This document shows positions 8,094 to 16,239 of a DNA stretch of 64,000 bases, piece by piece (position 1 is the stretch's first letter; every line of letters begins with the position of its first letter). A program made the position numbers and the translations under genes. Below the pieces are notes generated by a model. That model ran no database searches and had not been told where the DNA came from. It worked only from the letters and a program-made list of their open reading frames with translations. This DNA comes from Streptomonospora mangrovi (GTDB lineage Bacteria; Actinomycetota; Actinomycetes; Streptosporangiales; Streptosporangiaceae). The stretch spans positions 1-64,000 of the forward strand of contig NZ_JAJAQC010000019.1 of assembly GCF_027604915.1 (NCBI RefSeq), written 5' to 3'.

Positions 8094-8585
8094 ATGACCG
8101 CCATGGCACCGCCCCACGCCGAACAGCCCGACCTCTCATTCCTGCTCGACCACACCGGGCACGTGCTGCGCTCCCGGATGGCCGCCGCCCTCGCCGAAAT
8201 CGGGCTGACCGCCCGCATGCACTGCGTGCTGGTGCACGCCATCGGCGAGGAGCGCACCCAGGCCCAGCTCGCCGAGATCGGCGACATGGACAAGACCACG
8301 ATGGTGGTGACCGTCGACGCCCTGGAGAAGGCCGGCCTGGCCGAGCGGCGGCCCTCCAGCACCGACCGCCGGGCGCGGGTCATCGCCGTGACCGACGCCG
8401 GGGCCGAGGTCGCCCACCGCAGCCAGCGGATCGTCGACCGGGTGCACCGCGAGGCCCTGGAGTCGCTGCCCGAGGACGAGCGCGTGGTGCTGCTGCGGGC
8501 ACTGGAGCGGCTGACCAAGGGGCATCTGGCCGAGCCGGTGGAGCAGCCGCAGCCGGTGCGCCGGGCGCGCCAGCGGACGGTCTAG
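8094..8585 (+). CDS. MarR family transcriptional regulator
   Basis: A 163-residue winged-helix protein. The recognition region TQAQLAEIGDMDKTTMVVTVDALEKAGL is followed by the wing with the conserved DxRxR-type signature (SSTDRRARVIAVTDAG). It lies between the acyl-CoA ligase and an exporter gene. The usual role of such a pair is ligand-relieved repression of the exporter, possibly by an aromatic acid made in this locus (inference). The start is set by the leaderless promoter immediately upstream. Confidence 0.93.
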   Translation: MTAMAPPHAEQPDLSFLLDHTGHVLRSRMAAALAEIGLTARMHCVLVHAIGEERTQAQLAEIGDMDKTTMVVTVDALEKAGLAERRPSSTDRRARVIAVTDAGAEVAHRSQRIVDRVHREALESLPEDERVVLLRALERLTKGHLAEPVEQPQPVRRARQRTV

Positions 8586-8666
8586 CGAAAAAGGTCCGCA
8601 CTAGATCGTCTACAACAAAACATTCTGCTATGGTTCTTCTCGTCACCACCGAGGACGGGGAGAGCA

Positions 8667-10154
8667 ATGTCCGCCACCACCGCGTTACCCACTTCCACCG
8701 GCGCCGCCGCGACCGACACCGCCGCCGCCACCGACACCGCTCCGGCCGGGCGCCGGCGCTGGATCGCCCTGGGCGTCCTGTCGTCCGCGGTCCTGATGTC
8801 GGTCCTGGACGGCAGCATCGTCACCGTGGCGCTGCCCGCCATCCAGAGCGACCTCGGCTTCTCGGCCGCCGGGCTGAGCTGGACCGTCAACGCCTACCTG
8901 GTCGCCTTCGGCAGCCTGCTGCTGCTCGCCGGGCGGGTGGGCGACCTGGTCGGGCGCAAGCGGGTCTTCCTCGCGGGCATGGCGCTGTTCACCGCGGCCT
9001 CGGCGCTGGCCGGCGCCGCCGGCACCCCGGCCGTGCTGATCGCCGCCCGCCTCGTCCAGGGCGTCGGCAGCGCCCTGGTCTCGGCGGTCGCCCTGGGCAT
9101 CCTCATCACCCTGTTCACCGATGCCGGCGAACGCGCCCGCGCCATCGCCGTCTTCAGCTTCACCGGCGCCGCCGGGGCGTCCATCGGCCAGGTACTCGGC
9201 GGCGTCCTCACCGACGCGCTCGCCTGGAACTGGATCTTCCTGATCAACCTGCCGATCGGCGTCGCCGCGATCGCGGTCGCGCTGCCGGTGCTGCCCGCCG
9301 ACCGGCCCGCCGCGCGCGAGGGCGGCGCCGACGTGCTCGGCGCGCTGCTGATCAGCTCCGGCCTGATGCTCGCCATCTTCACCGTGGTGCGGATCGAGGG
9401 CCACGGCGTCGCCGGCTCCACCCTGGGCCTGGGCGCGCTCGCCCTGCTCCTGCTGGCCGGGTTCGTCCTCCGCCAGGCCACCGCGCGGACCCCGCTGATG
9501 CCGCTGCGGGTGCTGCGCTCGCGCAGCGTGTGGGGCGCCAACCTGGTGCAGGTGCTGATGGTGGCCGCGCTGTTCTCCTTCCAGGTGCTGGTGGCCCTCT
9601 ACCTCCAGCGGGTGCTGGGCTACGGCGCCACGCTGACCGGCGTGGCCATGCTGCCCGCCGCCCTGGTCATCGGCGTGGTGTCGCTGGCCGTGGCGCCCCG
9701 CCTCATCTCCCGCCACGGGGAGCGCGCCGTCCTGCTCAGCGGCCTGGTGCTGCTGTTCGGGGTGCTGGCGCTGCTGGTGCGGGTGCCGGTGGAGGCCGAC
9801 TACGCCGTCGACCTGCTGCCGGTCATGCTGCTGGCCGCCGGGTTCGGGCTGGCGCTGCCGGCGCTGACCGCCCTGGGGATGTCCGACGCCCGCGAGGCCG
9901 ACGCCGGGCTGGCCTCGGGCCTGTTCAACACCACCCAGCAGATCGGCATGGCGATGGGCGTGGCGGTGCTGTCGACCCTGGCCGCCGCCCGCACCGACGC
10001 CCTGGCCGAGGCCGGCGCCGACACCGCCGCGGCCCTCACCGGCGGCTACCACCTGGCCTTCGCGGTCGGCGCGGGACTGATCGCCGCCGCCTTCGCGGTG
10101 GCGTTCGCGGTCCTGCGCCGCCCCCGACCCGCCGCGTCCGCTCCGCGCGGCTGA
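8667..10154 (+). CDS. DHA2-family MFS exporter (14-TM, drug/metabolite efflux)
   Basis: A 495-residue proton-driven exporter. Hydrophobic segments start at about residue 32 (ALGVLSSAVLMSVLDGSIVTVALPAI). The motif-A region GRVGDLVGRKRVF and motif C-like glycines (GAAGASIGQVLGG) mark the DHA2 group of QacA/EmrB type. GGGGAG lies a few bases before the ATG at 8667. The preceding 81-base gap contains an AT-rich stretch (8586-8640) suited to MarR control. The last 135 bases of the gene are duplicated at 10832-10966. Likely self-resistance or product export for the neighbouring cluster. Confidence 0.93.
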   Translation: MSATTALPTSTGAAATDTAAATDTAPAGRRRWIALGVLSSAVLMSVLDGSIVTVALPAIQSDLGFSAAGLSWTVNAYLVAFGSLLLLAGRVGDLVGRKRVFLAGMALFTAASALAGAAGTPAVLIAARLVQGVGSALVSAVALGILITLFTDAGERARAIAVFSFTGAAGASIGQVLGGVLTDALAWNWIFLINLPIGVAAIAVALPVLPADRPAAREGGADVLGALLISSGLMLAIFTVVRIEGHGVAGSTLGLGALALLLLAGFVLRQATARTPLMPLRVLRSRSVWGANLVQVLMVAALFSFQVLVALYLQRVLGYGATLTGVAMLPAALVIGVVSLAVAPRLISRHGERAVLLSGLVLLFGVLALLVRVPVEADYAVDLLPVMLLAAGFGLALPALTALGMSDAREADAGLASGLFNTTQQIGMAMGVAVLSTLAAARTDALAEAGADTAAALTGGYHLAFAVGAGLIAAAFAVAFAVLRRPRPAASAPRG

Positions 10155-10226
10155 CCTGCGGCTCCACCCGACAGCCCCACCCCACCCACTCCGCCCCCTC
10201 CCACCGCCTGACAGGAGCCCACGACC

Positions 10227-10703
10227 ATGGACGACACCACCGCCGCACCCGCCGGCCCGCAGCCCCGCGTGCTCACCGACGACGAACTGTCCCACCTGCT
10301 GGGCGAGCAGCGCTTCGGCGTGCTGGCCACGGTGAAGAAGTCCGGCCACCCGCACATGTCGACCGTGCTCCAGCACTGGAGCCCCCAGGAGCGCGTGGTG
10401 CGGGTGTCGGCGACCCCCGACCGGCTCAAGGTGCGCCACCTGCGCCGCGACCCCCGGGTGGCGCTGCATGTCAGCGCCGGGCCGTGGGCGTTCGCGGTGG
10501 CCGAGGGCGAGGCCGAGGTGTCGGCGGAGACCACCGTCCCAGGCGACGAGGTCGGCCGGGAGTTGCTCTCGCTCATCCCTCCGCTGGAGAGCCCCGAGGC
10601 CGAGGCGGCGTTCCTCGCCCAGCAGGTGGCCGAGCACCGGGTGGTCCTGCGCCTGCGCGTCGCCCGCCTCTACGGCACCGCCCTGGACGTCGAGGAGGGC
10701 TGA
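10227..10703 (+). CDS. PPOX-class (FMN/F420-binding) oxidoreductase-like protein
   Basis: A 158-residue split-barrel protein of the pyridoxamine-phosphate-oxidase-like superfamily (Rv1155 type). It has the characteristic N-terminal strand pair RFGVLATVKKSGHPHMS and RLKVRHLRRDPRVALHV, which form the flavin-binding face. In actinobacteria such proteins bind F420 or FMN and act in redox reactions. AGGAG lies 10 bases upstream of the ATG. It follows the exporter in the same direction after a 72-base gap, so it may be part of the same unit. The substrate is unknown. Confidence 0.87.
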   Translation: MDDTTAAPAGPQPRVLTDDELSHLLGEQRFGVLATVKKSGHPHMSTVLQHWSPQERVVRVSATPDRLKVRHLRRDPRVALHVSAGPWAFAVAEGEAEVSAETTVPGDEVGRELLSLIPPLESPEAEAAFLAQQVAEHRVVLRLRVARLYGTALDVEEG

Positions 10704-10757
10704 GCCCGCGAGCCGGCCGGACGGCCGCGCCACCGAGGTGGTGCGGCCGCCCGGCCG

Positions 10758-10841
10758 GCTTCAGTTCAGCTCCGCCAGGACCGCCACCAGGGCGTCGATC
10801 TCCTCGACGGTGTTGTAGACGTGCACGCTCACCCGCACCGA
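10758..10841. repeat. 84-bp direct repeat, left copy: 3' end of the desulfurase gene
   Basis: Identical to 11758-11841 except one base (10785 C versus 11785 G), offset by exactly 1000 bp. It corresponds to the last codons and stop of the cysteine desulfurase gene (minus strand). The copy is fused at its far end to a copy of the exporter 3' end and cannot be translated as the original protein. The right-hand copy remains part of the intact gene. Confidence 0.95.
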
Positions 10842-10966
10842 CGCCCTGGCCGAGGCCGGCGCCGACACCGCCGCGGCCCTCACCGGCGGCTACCATTTGG
10901 CCTTCGCGGTCGGCGCGGACTGATCGCCGCCGCCTTCGCGGTGGCGTTCGCGGTCCTGCGCCGCCC
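10832..10966 (+). pseudogene. Duplicated 3' fragment of the DHA2 exporter gene
   Basis: A copy of 9988-10123 with two substitutions (ACCACC to ACCATT) and a one-base deletion (GCGGGACTG to GCGGACTG) that shifts the frame. It joins the desulfurase-tail copy across the shared bases CCCGCACCGA (10832-10841), which occur in both parents. No start or promoter belongs to it, so it is a remnant of rearrangement, not a gene. Confidence 0.93.
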
Positions 10967-10989
10967 CGCCCCCGCCCTGGGAGAGGCTC

Positions 10990-11307
10990 CTATGCGACGG
11001 TAATGCTCTCATCGCCGAAACGCGCCACAATATGGATTTCGCCACCGAGCGCCTCGATGTAGCCGCGCACGGTGGCGATTTCCGATCGGTCTAGATCGCC
11101 TCGTTCGATTCGGGAGACTCGCGACTGCGAGATCCCCAACTGCTTGGCGAGGGCGTCTTGGCCGATTCCGTGCGCCCGTCGGATCTCCGCCAGCCGGTAT
11201 GCCCGCACCTCCGCTCGCATTTCGGCCTCAAGAGCCTGGACACGCTCCGTGTCGATCGCGCCCGAAGCCTCAAGCTCGGCTCTGACGTCCGCCCAGTCCC
11301 GGGTCAC
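10990..11307 (-). CDS. Xre-family antitoxin (HigA-like)
   Basis: A 105-residue DNA-binding antitoxin. The C-terminal helix-turn-helix reads IGQDALAKQLGISQSRVSRIERG, and an N-terminal helical region (ELEASGAIDTERVQALEAEM) probably wraps the toxin. GTG 11307 is preferred because it follows the toxin stop by 5 bases with AAGGGAG about 9 bases upstream. An ATG at 11352 would add 15 residues and overlap the toxin by 40 bases. The pair is lower in GC than its surroundings, suggesting transfer. It should neutralise the toxin and repress the operon. Confidence 0.85.
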   Translation of the reverse strand: MTRDWADVRAELEASGAIDTERVQALEAEMRAEVRAYRLAEIRRAHGIGQDALAKQLGISQSRVSRIERGDLDRSEIATVRGYIEALGGEIHIVARFGDESITVA

Positions 11308-11312
11308 GCCGG

Positions 11313-11690
11313 TCAACTCCCTTCGCCGCTCTGGTACCCACCGTTCAGCCACTTCTCATAGCGCCTTTCAGCCAACGCGACGCTCTCCCTGTACCAGGTG
11401 CGCCATTGCCCGCTCTTGTCGCCGGCGACGAGGAGAACGGCCTGCCTGTCGGGATCGAACACGAACAGGATGCGGATTTCGGTCCCGCCGCTTGAGCCAG
11501 GACGCAACTCCTTCAGGTTATGCAGCTTCGAGTGTCTGATGCTGTCGACCAGCGGGCGGCCGAGAGCCGGGCCTTCTGCGCTGAGCACGTTCACCGCGGC
11601 TGCCACGAGTTCTGCGGTCTTCGGATCGGTCCTGACAAGCTCCATGAGCCATGCATGTACTTCTTCAACGAGGATGACGGTCCACTTCAC
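11313..11690 (-). CDS. RelE/HigB-type toxin (Gp49-like)
   Basis: A 125-residue toxin-antitoxin RNase-like protein, recognisable from GPALGRPLVDSIR, LHNLKELRPGSSG, EIRILFVFDP and VLLVAGDKSGQW, the conserved blocks of the Gp49/HigB group. Family members cleave mRNA on the ribosome. It is the first gene of the pair (toxin before antitoxin, as in HigBA), with an AT-rich promoter-like region at 11691-11725 (GTTAACGTTCTACATT). The two-gene island interrupts the space between the oxidoreductase and desulfurase genes. Confidence 0.9.
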   Translation of the reverse strand: MKWTVILVEEVHAWLMELVRTDPKTAELVAAAVNVLSAEGPALGRPLVDSIRHSKLHNLKELRPGSSGGTEIRILFVFDPDRQAVLLVAGDKSGQWRTWYRESVALAERRYEKWLNGGYQSGEGS

Positions 11691-11757
11691 CCTGCGATTA
11701 TGACGTTAACGTTCTACATTCACCGGTGATTCCCCGCAATCCCGTCGAGGACACCTC

Positions 11758-11841
11758 GCTTCAGTTCAGCTCCGCCAGGACCGCGACCAGGGCGTCGATC
11801 TCCTCGACGGTGTTGTAGACGTGCACGCTCACCCGCACCGA
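11758..11841. repeat. 84-bp direct repeat, right copy: true 3' end of the desulfurase gene
   Basis: The partner of 10758-10841. Here the sequence continues into the intact desulfurase coding region, so this copy marks the ancestral locus. The two copies bracket the toxin-antitoxin genes and the exporter-tail remnant. Confidence 0.93.
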
Positions 11842-12984
11842 GCCGTCGGATTCCTCGGCGCCGGCCTGGCAGTGGCTGTCGGTGCGCACCATGAACCCCC
11901 GGCTGAACAGCACGAACCCCAGGTCGCCCGAGGAGATCGCGCGGTGGCGGAACGCCACGATGCCCACCCGGTGCTGCACCGGGGAGTCGGCGGCAAGGCT
12001 CAGCCCGCAGCCCAGCACCTCGTAGGCGTCCAGGGTGCGCAGGGCATCGGTGAGCCGGGCCGCCAGCGCGGTGCACCAGCGCTCGATCCGGTCGGGCCCG
12101 GCGGCCTCCAGCCAGTCCAGGGCCGCCTCCAGGCCGGCGATCCCGGCGGTGTTGGGCGTGCCGCTCCAGCCGCCGGGGTGGAACGCCGGGCCGCGCGCCT
12201 GGCGCGCCCACACCGCGCCCGTGCCCGGCAGCGCGAGCGCCTTGTGCCCGGAGAACGCGACGAAGTCGACGTCGAGGCGGTCCAGGGCGACCGGCAGGTG
12301 GCCGACGCTCTGCGCGGCGTCCAGGCAGATCACCGGCCCGGGGCCCACCGCGCGGCGCAGCCGGTCGATGTTCATGTCCACGCCGTAGACGTGGTGCACG
12401 TGGGTGGCCGCCACGAACGCGGTGCGCGGCCCGGCCATGGCGGCCAGGGCGGCGAAGTCGTAGTCGCCAGAGGACGCCTGGTAGGGCAGTTCCCGCACCG
12501 CCACGCGCACCCCCTGGCGGGCCAGCAGGTCGCGCGCCTCCAGCCACGGGTCGAGGTTGGCGCGGTGGTCGGCCGGGGGAACCACGATCTCGTCGCCGTC
12601 GCGCAGGTAGGCGGTGAGCCAGTCGCGGGCCACCGTGCGCAGCCCCTCGGTGGTGCCGCCGGTGAAGTGCACGGCCGAGGTCGCGGGGTCGGGGTCGCCC
12701 AGGAACGCCTTCACCCGCTCGCGCACCCGCTCGACCATGCGCGTGGTGGCGTTGGCCCACGGGTAGGCGCCCCGGGCGGCGTTGGCGTTGGCGGTGGTGA
12801 GGTAGGCGCGCACCGCCTCCAGAACCGCCTCGGGCTTTTGCGCCGTGGCCGCGCTGTCCAGGTAGGCCAGGTCGGGGTTGCCCGCGATGATGGGGAACTG
12901 CGCGCGCAGCGGGCGCTGCCACTCCGCCAACTCCGCCGCCGCGTCCGTCGCCCGCCGCTCCCGCCGCGTCCTGTGCCCGGTCAT
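11761..12984 (-). CDS. Class V PLP enzyme, cysteine desulfurase (SufS/Csd-like)
   Basis: 407 residues. It starts with the SufS-like YLDSAATAQKPEAVLEAV, has HFTGGTTEGLRTVA and the PLP lysine in FSGHKALALPGTGAVW, and carries a candidate persulfide cysteine, Cys372, in VRTDSHCQAG (SufS has RxGHHC at this point). It would strip sulfur from cysteine to form a protein persulfide. It is the last gene of the three-PLP operon, 89 bases after the cysteine synthase-rhodanese gene, whose rhodanese domain is a natural sulfur acceptor (inference). It is not next to suf genes, so general Fe-S assembly is not indicated. Confidence 0.88.
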   Translation of the reverse strand: MTGHRTRRERRATDAAAELAEWQRPLRAQFPIIAGNPDLAYLDSAATAQKPEAVLEAVRAYLTTANANAARGAYPWANATTRMVERVRERVKAFLGDPDPATSAVHFTGGTTEGLRTVARDWLTAYLRDGDEIVVPPADHRANLDPWLEARDLLARQGVRVAVRELPYQASSGDYDFAALAAMAGPRTAFVAATHVHHVYGVDMNIDRLRRAVGPGPVICLDAAQSVGHLPVALDRLDVDFVAFSGHKALALPGTGAVWARQARGPAFHPGGWSGTPNTAGIAGLEAALDWLEAAGPDRIERWCTALAARLTDALRTLDAYEVLGCGLSLAADSPVQHRVGIVAFRHRAISSGDLGFVLFSRGFMVRTDSHCQAGAEESDGSVRVSVHVYNTVEEIDALVAVLAELN

Positions 12985-13073
12985 GGCCGTCCCCTCCGCC
13001 GCGCGTCCCGCTGCCTGCCCACCCGCCGCCGGCCCTCGCCGCGGCGCCCGCCCGCGCCCGCCGCGCGGGACCG

Positions 13074-14396
13074 TCAGTCCGCCACCAGCGGCGCGCCCGC
13101 GTCGCGCCAGCCGATGATCCCGCCGGCCAGGCTGTAGACCTCCTCGTGGCCCATGCGCGCCAGCAGCGCGGCGTAGCGCGCGGACTGCTCGCCCACCGGG
13201 CACGCCAGCAGGACCGGCTGGCGCCGGCCGAACGGGAGCCCGCCGCGCACCAGTTCGCCGAAGACCTCGTCGACGATGTTGATCGACCCCTCGATGTGCA
13301 GGGCGCGGAACGCGAACGGGCTGCGCAGGTCCACCACGGTGGGCCGGCGCCGGGCGATCCACTCCCGCGCGGCGGCCGGGTCCAGCGCCGCCGCCGACTC
13401 CGCCTCGGCGGCGCTGACCGAGGCCACGGTGTTGGGGTCGGCGGCCGCGCGGCCGAACAGTTCGGGGCGGTGGCGCCGGACGTAGCCCAGGTAGCTCTCG
13501 CCCCGGTCGCAGACGATGAACACGGCCGTGGCGCGCTCGGTGAGGGTGTCGTCCACCGCGCGCAGCCGGCGCACGGCGCCGGTGTAGGCGGCGCCGCCGG
13601 TGGGGCCGGCGAGGATCCCGCAGCGGCGCATCAGGGTCACCATGCCCTCGACGGCGTCGTCGGTGCTGACGGCGTCGATGGCGTCGTAGGCGGCGGGGTC
13701 GAACAGGCCGACCTCGCGCACCTCGTCGATGTCGCGGATGCCGGGGATGAAGTCGGACTTGCCCGCGACCAGCCCCACCACCCGCACCCCGGGGTCGTGG
13801 GCCCGCAGCACCCGCGCCACGCCGGTGGAGGACCCGGCGGTGCCCACGCAGGCCACGAACCAGTCGGGCGCGCGGCCGTCGAGGTCGGCGATGATCTCGG
13901 GGCCGGTCCCGGCGGCGTGCGCCTCGGTGTTGCGCTCGTTGAAGTACTGGTCGGTGTGCAGGTGGGCGTCGCCCATGGCGGTCAGCTCGCGGTGCACGGC
14001 GGTCAGCGGGTCGTCGGCGAGGCCGGGGTCCAGGCACTCGGTCTGGCCGGGCAGCTCCTCGATCTCGGCGCCCAGCAGCAGGAGCAGGTCCTTGATCTCG
14101 GGCACCCGCATGCGGTTGGTGACGCTCTTGAACCGCAGGCCGTGCATGCCGGCGATCACGGCCAGCGCCTTGGCGGTGTTGCCGCTGGACAGCTCGACCA
14201 CGGTGGCGCCGCGCGCCTGGGCGTCGGCGATGCGGGGCCGGGCCATGTTCCAGGCGGCGCGGTCCTTGACCGAGCCGAACGGGTTGAGCATCTCCAGCTT
14301 GGCGTAGAGGTCGATGTTGCGCAGCCCGTGGACCTCGGGGGCGATCCGCACCAGCGGGGTGTCGCCGATGGCGTCGGTGATGCTGTCGTATCTCAT
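13074..14396 (-). CDS. Cysteine synthase-like PLP enzyme fused to a C-terminal rhodanese domain
   Basis: A 440-residue fusion. Residues 1-315 are a fold type II PLP enzyme: ITDAIGDTPLVRI, PLP lysine K44 in NPFGSVKDRAA, the substrate loop SSGNTA, the phosphate cup CVGTAGSSTG and a C-terminal GPTGGA. Residues about 345-440 form a rhodanese domain (VVDLRSPFAFRALHIEGSIN ... LLACPVGEQSARYA), with a Cys in the active loop position that carries persulfide. ATG 14396 overlaps the upstream decarboxylase gene by ATGA. The usual reaction is beta-replacement on O-activated serine. The attached rhodanese suggests sulfur delivery to it. Y4xP of Rhizobium NGR234 and SbnA are comparable stand-alone enzymes. 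Confidence 0.88.
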   Translation of the reverse strand: MRYDSITDAIGDTPLVRIAPEVHGLRNIDLYAKLEMLNPFGSVKDRAAWNMARPRIADAQARGATVVELSSGNTAKALAVIAGMHGLRFKSVTNRMRVPEIKDLLLLLGAEIEELPGQTECLDPGLADDPLTAVHRELTAMGDAHLHTDQYFNERNTEAHAAGTGPEIIADLDGRAPDWFVACVGTAGSSTGVARVLRAHDPGVRVVGLVAGKSDFIPGIRDIDEVREVGLFDPAAYDAIDAVSTDDAVEGMVTLMRRCGILAGPTGGAAYTGAVRRLRAVDDTLTERATAVFIVCDRGESYLGYVRRHRPELFGRAAADPNTVASVSAAEAESAAALDPAAAREWIARRRPTVVDLRSPFAFRALHIEGSINIVDEVFGELVRGGLPFGRRQPVLLACPVGEQSARYAALLARMGHEEVYSLAGGIIGWRDAGAPLVAD

Positions 14397-15853
14397 GCCG
14401 GCGTGCCTCCCGTGCGGCCGATCGGCCAGTAGCGGTCGTCCAGGCACCACTGCCAGCGGCCCGCGTCGCGGTGGACGGCGACCTTGCGGGCGCCGGGGCG
14501 GCCCTGGGCGCGGGTGGCGCCGAAGTCCATGCAGTAGCCGGCGGTGTTGGCGAAGGCGAGCAGGTCGCCGGGCCGGGGCAGGCGCGGCAGGTGGACCAGC
14601 CGGCGCGTGATGAGGTCGGACTCCAGGCACAGGCTGCCGGTGAGGTAGACGGCCGCCGGCGCGGGGTCGGCGGCCGGGGCGCGCGGCACCACGACGGGGT
14701 CGACCAGCACGCCGTGGTCCTCCAGGCCGATGTCGTCGGCCTTGGCGGCCAGGCGCACCACGGTGTCGCCGGAGTCCTCGCGGCGCACCTCGGCCACCGC
14801 GGCCAGGGTGAGGCCGCACTGGTCCAGCAGCGCGCGGCCGGGCGCGATCCGCAGGTCGCCGAGGCTGTCGAGGAGGAGCGCGCCCAGGCCGCGGCCGAGC
14901 CCGGGCGCGGTGCGGGCGAGCAGCCGGTCGAGGTAGTCGGGGCCCGACAGCGGCCGGTGGGCCGGGTAGAGCCCCAGCGCGCCGCGCAGGGTGCCGCCCT
15001 CGGCGCGCAGGCCGTAGCCGTGGCCGCCCCAGGTCAGGGGCTGGCGCTCGCCGAGGACGGCGCGGCGCAGCTCGGTGGTGTAGCGCTCCCACTGCGCGGC
15101 GTCGGCCAGGTAGCCGGTGCCGAACCCGCCGCCGATGTCGACGGCGCGCGGGGCGAACCCGCGCCGGCGCAGGGCGTCCAGCGCCACCAGGCAGCCCTCG
15201 AAGGCCAGCGCCTTCTCGTCCAGGCTCGTGGTGTCGAGGTGGTAGGCGGTGCCGATGGGATCGACGGCGTCGCGGTGGCGGTCCAGGGCGTCGATGAGGC
15301 GGTCGAGGCCGGCGGCGGGCACGCCGAAGCGGCTGCGCCGGCTGCGCACCCGCACGCCGGCGGAGGCGAACCCGGACAGCCGGGGCAGCACCCGCGTGCG
15401 GGGCAGGCCGTGCTTGCGCACGAGTTCGGCGAGCAGATCGAGTTCGGCCAGGCCGTCGAGGTGCACGACGGCGCCGGTGCGGGCGGCCAGCCACAGGAAG
15501 TCGGGGTCCTTGGGGCCGGTGGCCACGATCCGGTCGCCGGTGAACCCGGCGCCCAGCGCGTGCTGGAGTTCGCCCAGGGAGGCGACGTCGATCCCGGCGC
15601 CGGTGGCGGCCAGGCGCCGCACCACGGCGCTGGAGCGGGTGGCCTTGTGCGCGAGGCAGATCTCACCGCTGAGGCTGTGCCGGCGGAACACCGCGCGGAA
15701 ACGCTCGACATTGGCGGCGGCCTGGTCGGGCAGCAGGATGTTGAGCGGGGATCCGAGCGCGTCGGTGAGCGTGTGCAGGAACTCCGCGGATTCCACCAGC
15801 GACGCCAGGGGTTCGTCCAGGCGGGGTTCCAGGTACAGCGGCGTCGGATCCAT
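14393..15853 (-). CDS. Y4yA-like fold III PLP decarboxylase
   Basis: A 486-residue alanine-racemase-barrel PLP enzyme related to diaminopimelate/ornithine decarboxylases. The PLP lysine is in ICLAHKATRS, the ring-stacking His in AYHLDTTSLDEKA, the glycine phosphate loop is DIGGGFGTGY, and the C-terminal Cys lies in TGSLCLESD. The pairing with a cysteine synthase-like gene matches the y4xP/y4yA arrangement of Rhizobium NGR234 and recalls SbnA/SbnH of siderophore pathways. It is the first gene of the operon and likely decarboxylates the amino acid made by the synthase (inference). Confidence 0.85.
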   Translation of the reverse strand: MDPTPLYLEPRLDEPLASLVESAEFLHTLTDALGSPLNILLPDQAAANVERFRAVFRRHSLSGEICLAHKATRSSAVVRRLAATGAGIDVASLGELQHALGAGFTGDRIVATGPKDPDFLWLAARTGAVVHLDGLAELDLLAELVRKHGLPRTRVLPRLSGFASAGVRVRSRRSRFGVPAAGLDRLIDALDRHRDAVDPIGTAYHLDTTSLDEKALAFEGCLVALDALRRRGFAPRAVDIGGGFGTGYLADAAQWERYTTELRRAVLGERQPLTWGGHGYGLRAEGGTLRGALGLYPAHRPLSGPDYLDRLLARTAPGLGRGLGALLLDSLGDLRIAPGRALLDQCGLTLAAVAEVRREDSGDTVVRLAAKADDIGLEDHGVLVDPVVVPRAPAADPAPAAVYLTGSLCLESDLITRRLVHLPRLPRPGDLLAFANTAGYCMDFGATRAQGRPGARKVAVHRDAGRWQWCLDDRYWPIGRTGGTPA

Positions 15854-16239
15854 TCAGGGCGTGCCCCTTCCCTGTCCGCACAGCGGCCCGCTACCACTTC
15901 TTCCCGCTTTACCGGATATTTACGCTTTGCGGTACGCCACACCGATGGGGCGGCAATAGGTGGTGTGTTCTGCCGCGACCGGGGAAAAGGGGGCTTTTGC
16001 CCGCGCGCATTTCTTGCCCGTTGTCCACGGGCCGCCGCCACGGGAACGGCGCCGCCCGCCGGGCGCGGCGCGGGCCGGTGCAACCGGCCCTTGGGCGCCG
16101 CGCTCGAACGGCGGCGTAAGCCCCGGCGTCCCGCCGGGCCGCGGGCGCGGGCCGCCCAGCGGCCGGCGCGGCGGCGCCGAGGTCGGGGACTTGAGGGGCG
16201 GGGGTGGAGGTCAGCGGGGCGGGGTGGAAGGGACGGGGG
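15854..16239. other. Intergenic region upstream of the three-PLP operon
   Basis: 386 bases. The part next to the decarboxylase start (15880-15945) is relatively AT-rich and, read on the minus strand, contains TAAATATCC-like sequence fitting a -10 region. The remainder is extremely GC-rich with no convincing gene, repeat or hairpin. Confidence 0.5.

Noticed and set aside
10821..11003. Short plus-strand frames across the exporter-tail duplicate.
   Set aside because: They have no ribosome site, are frameshifted relative to the parent gene and lie in the rearrangement scar.
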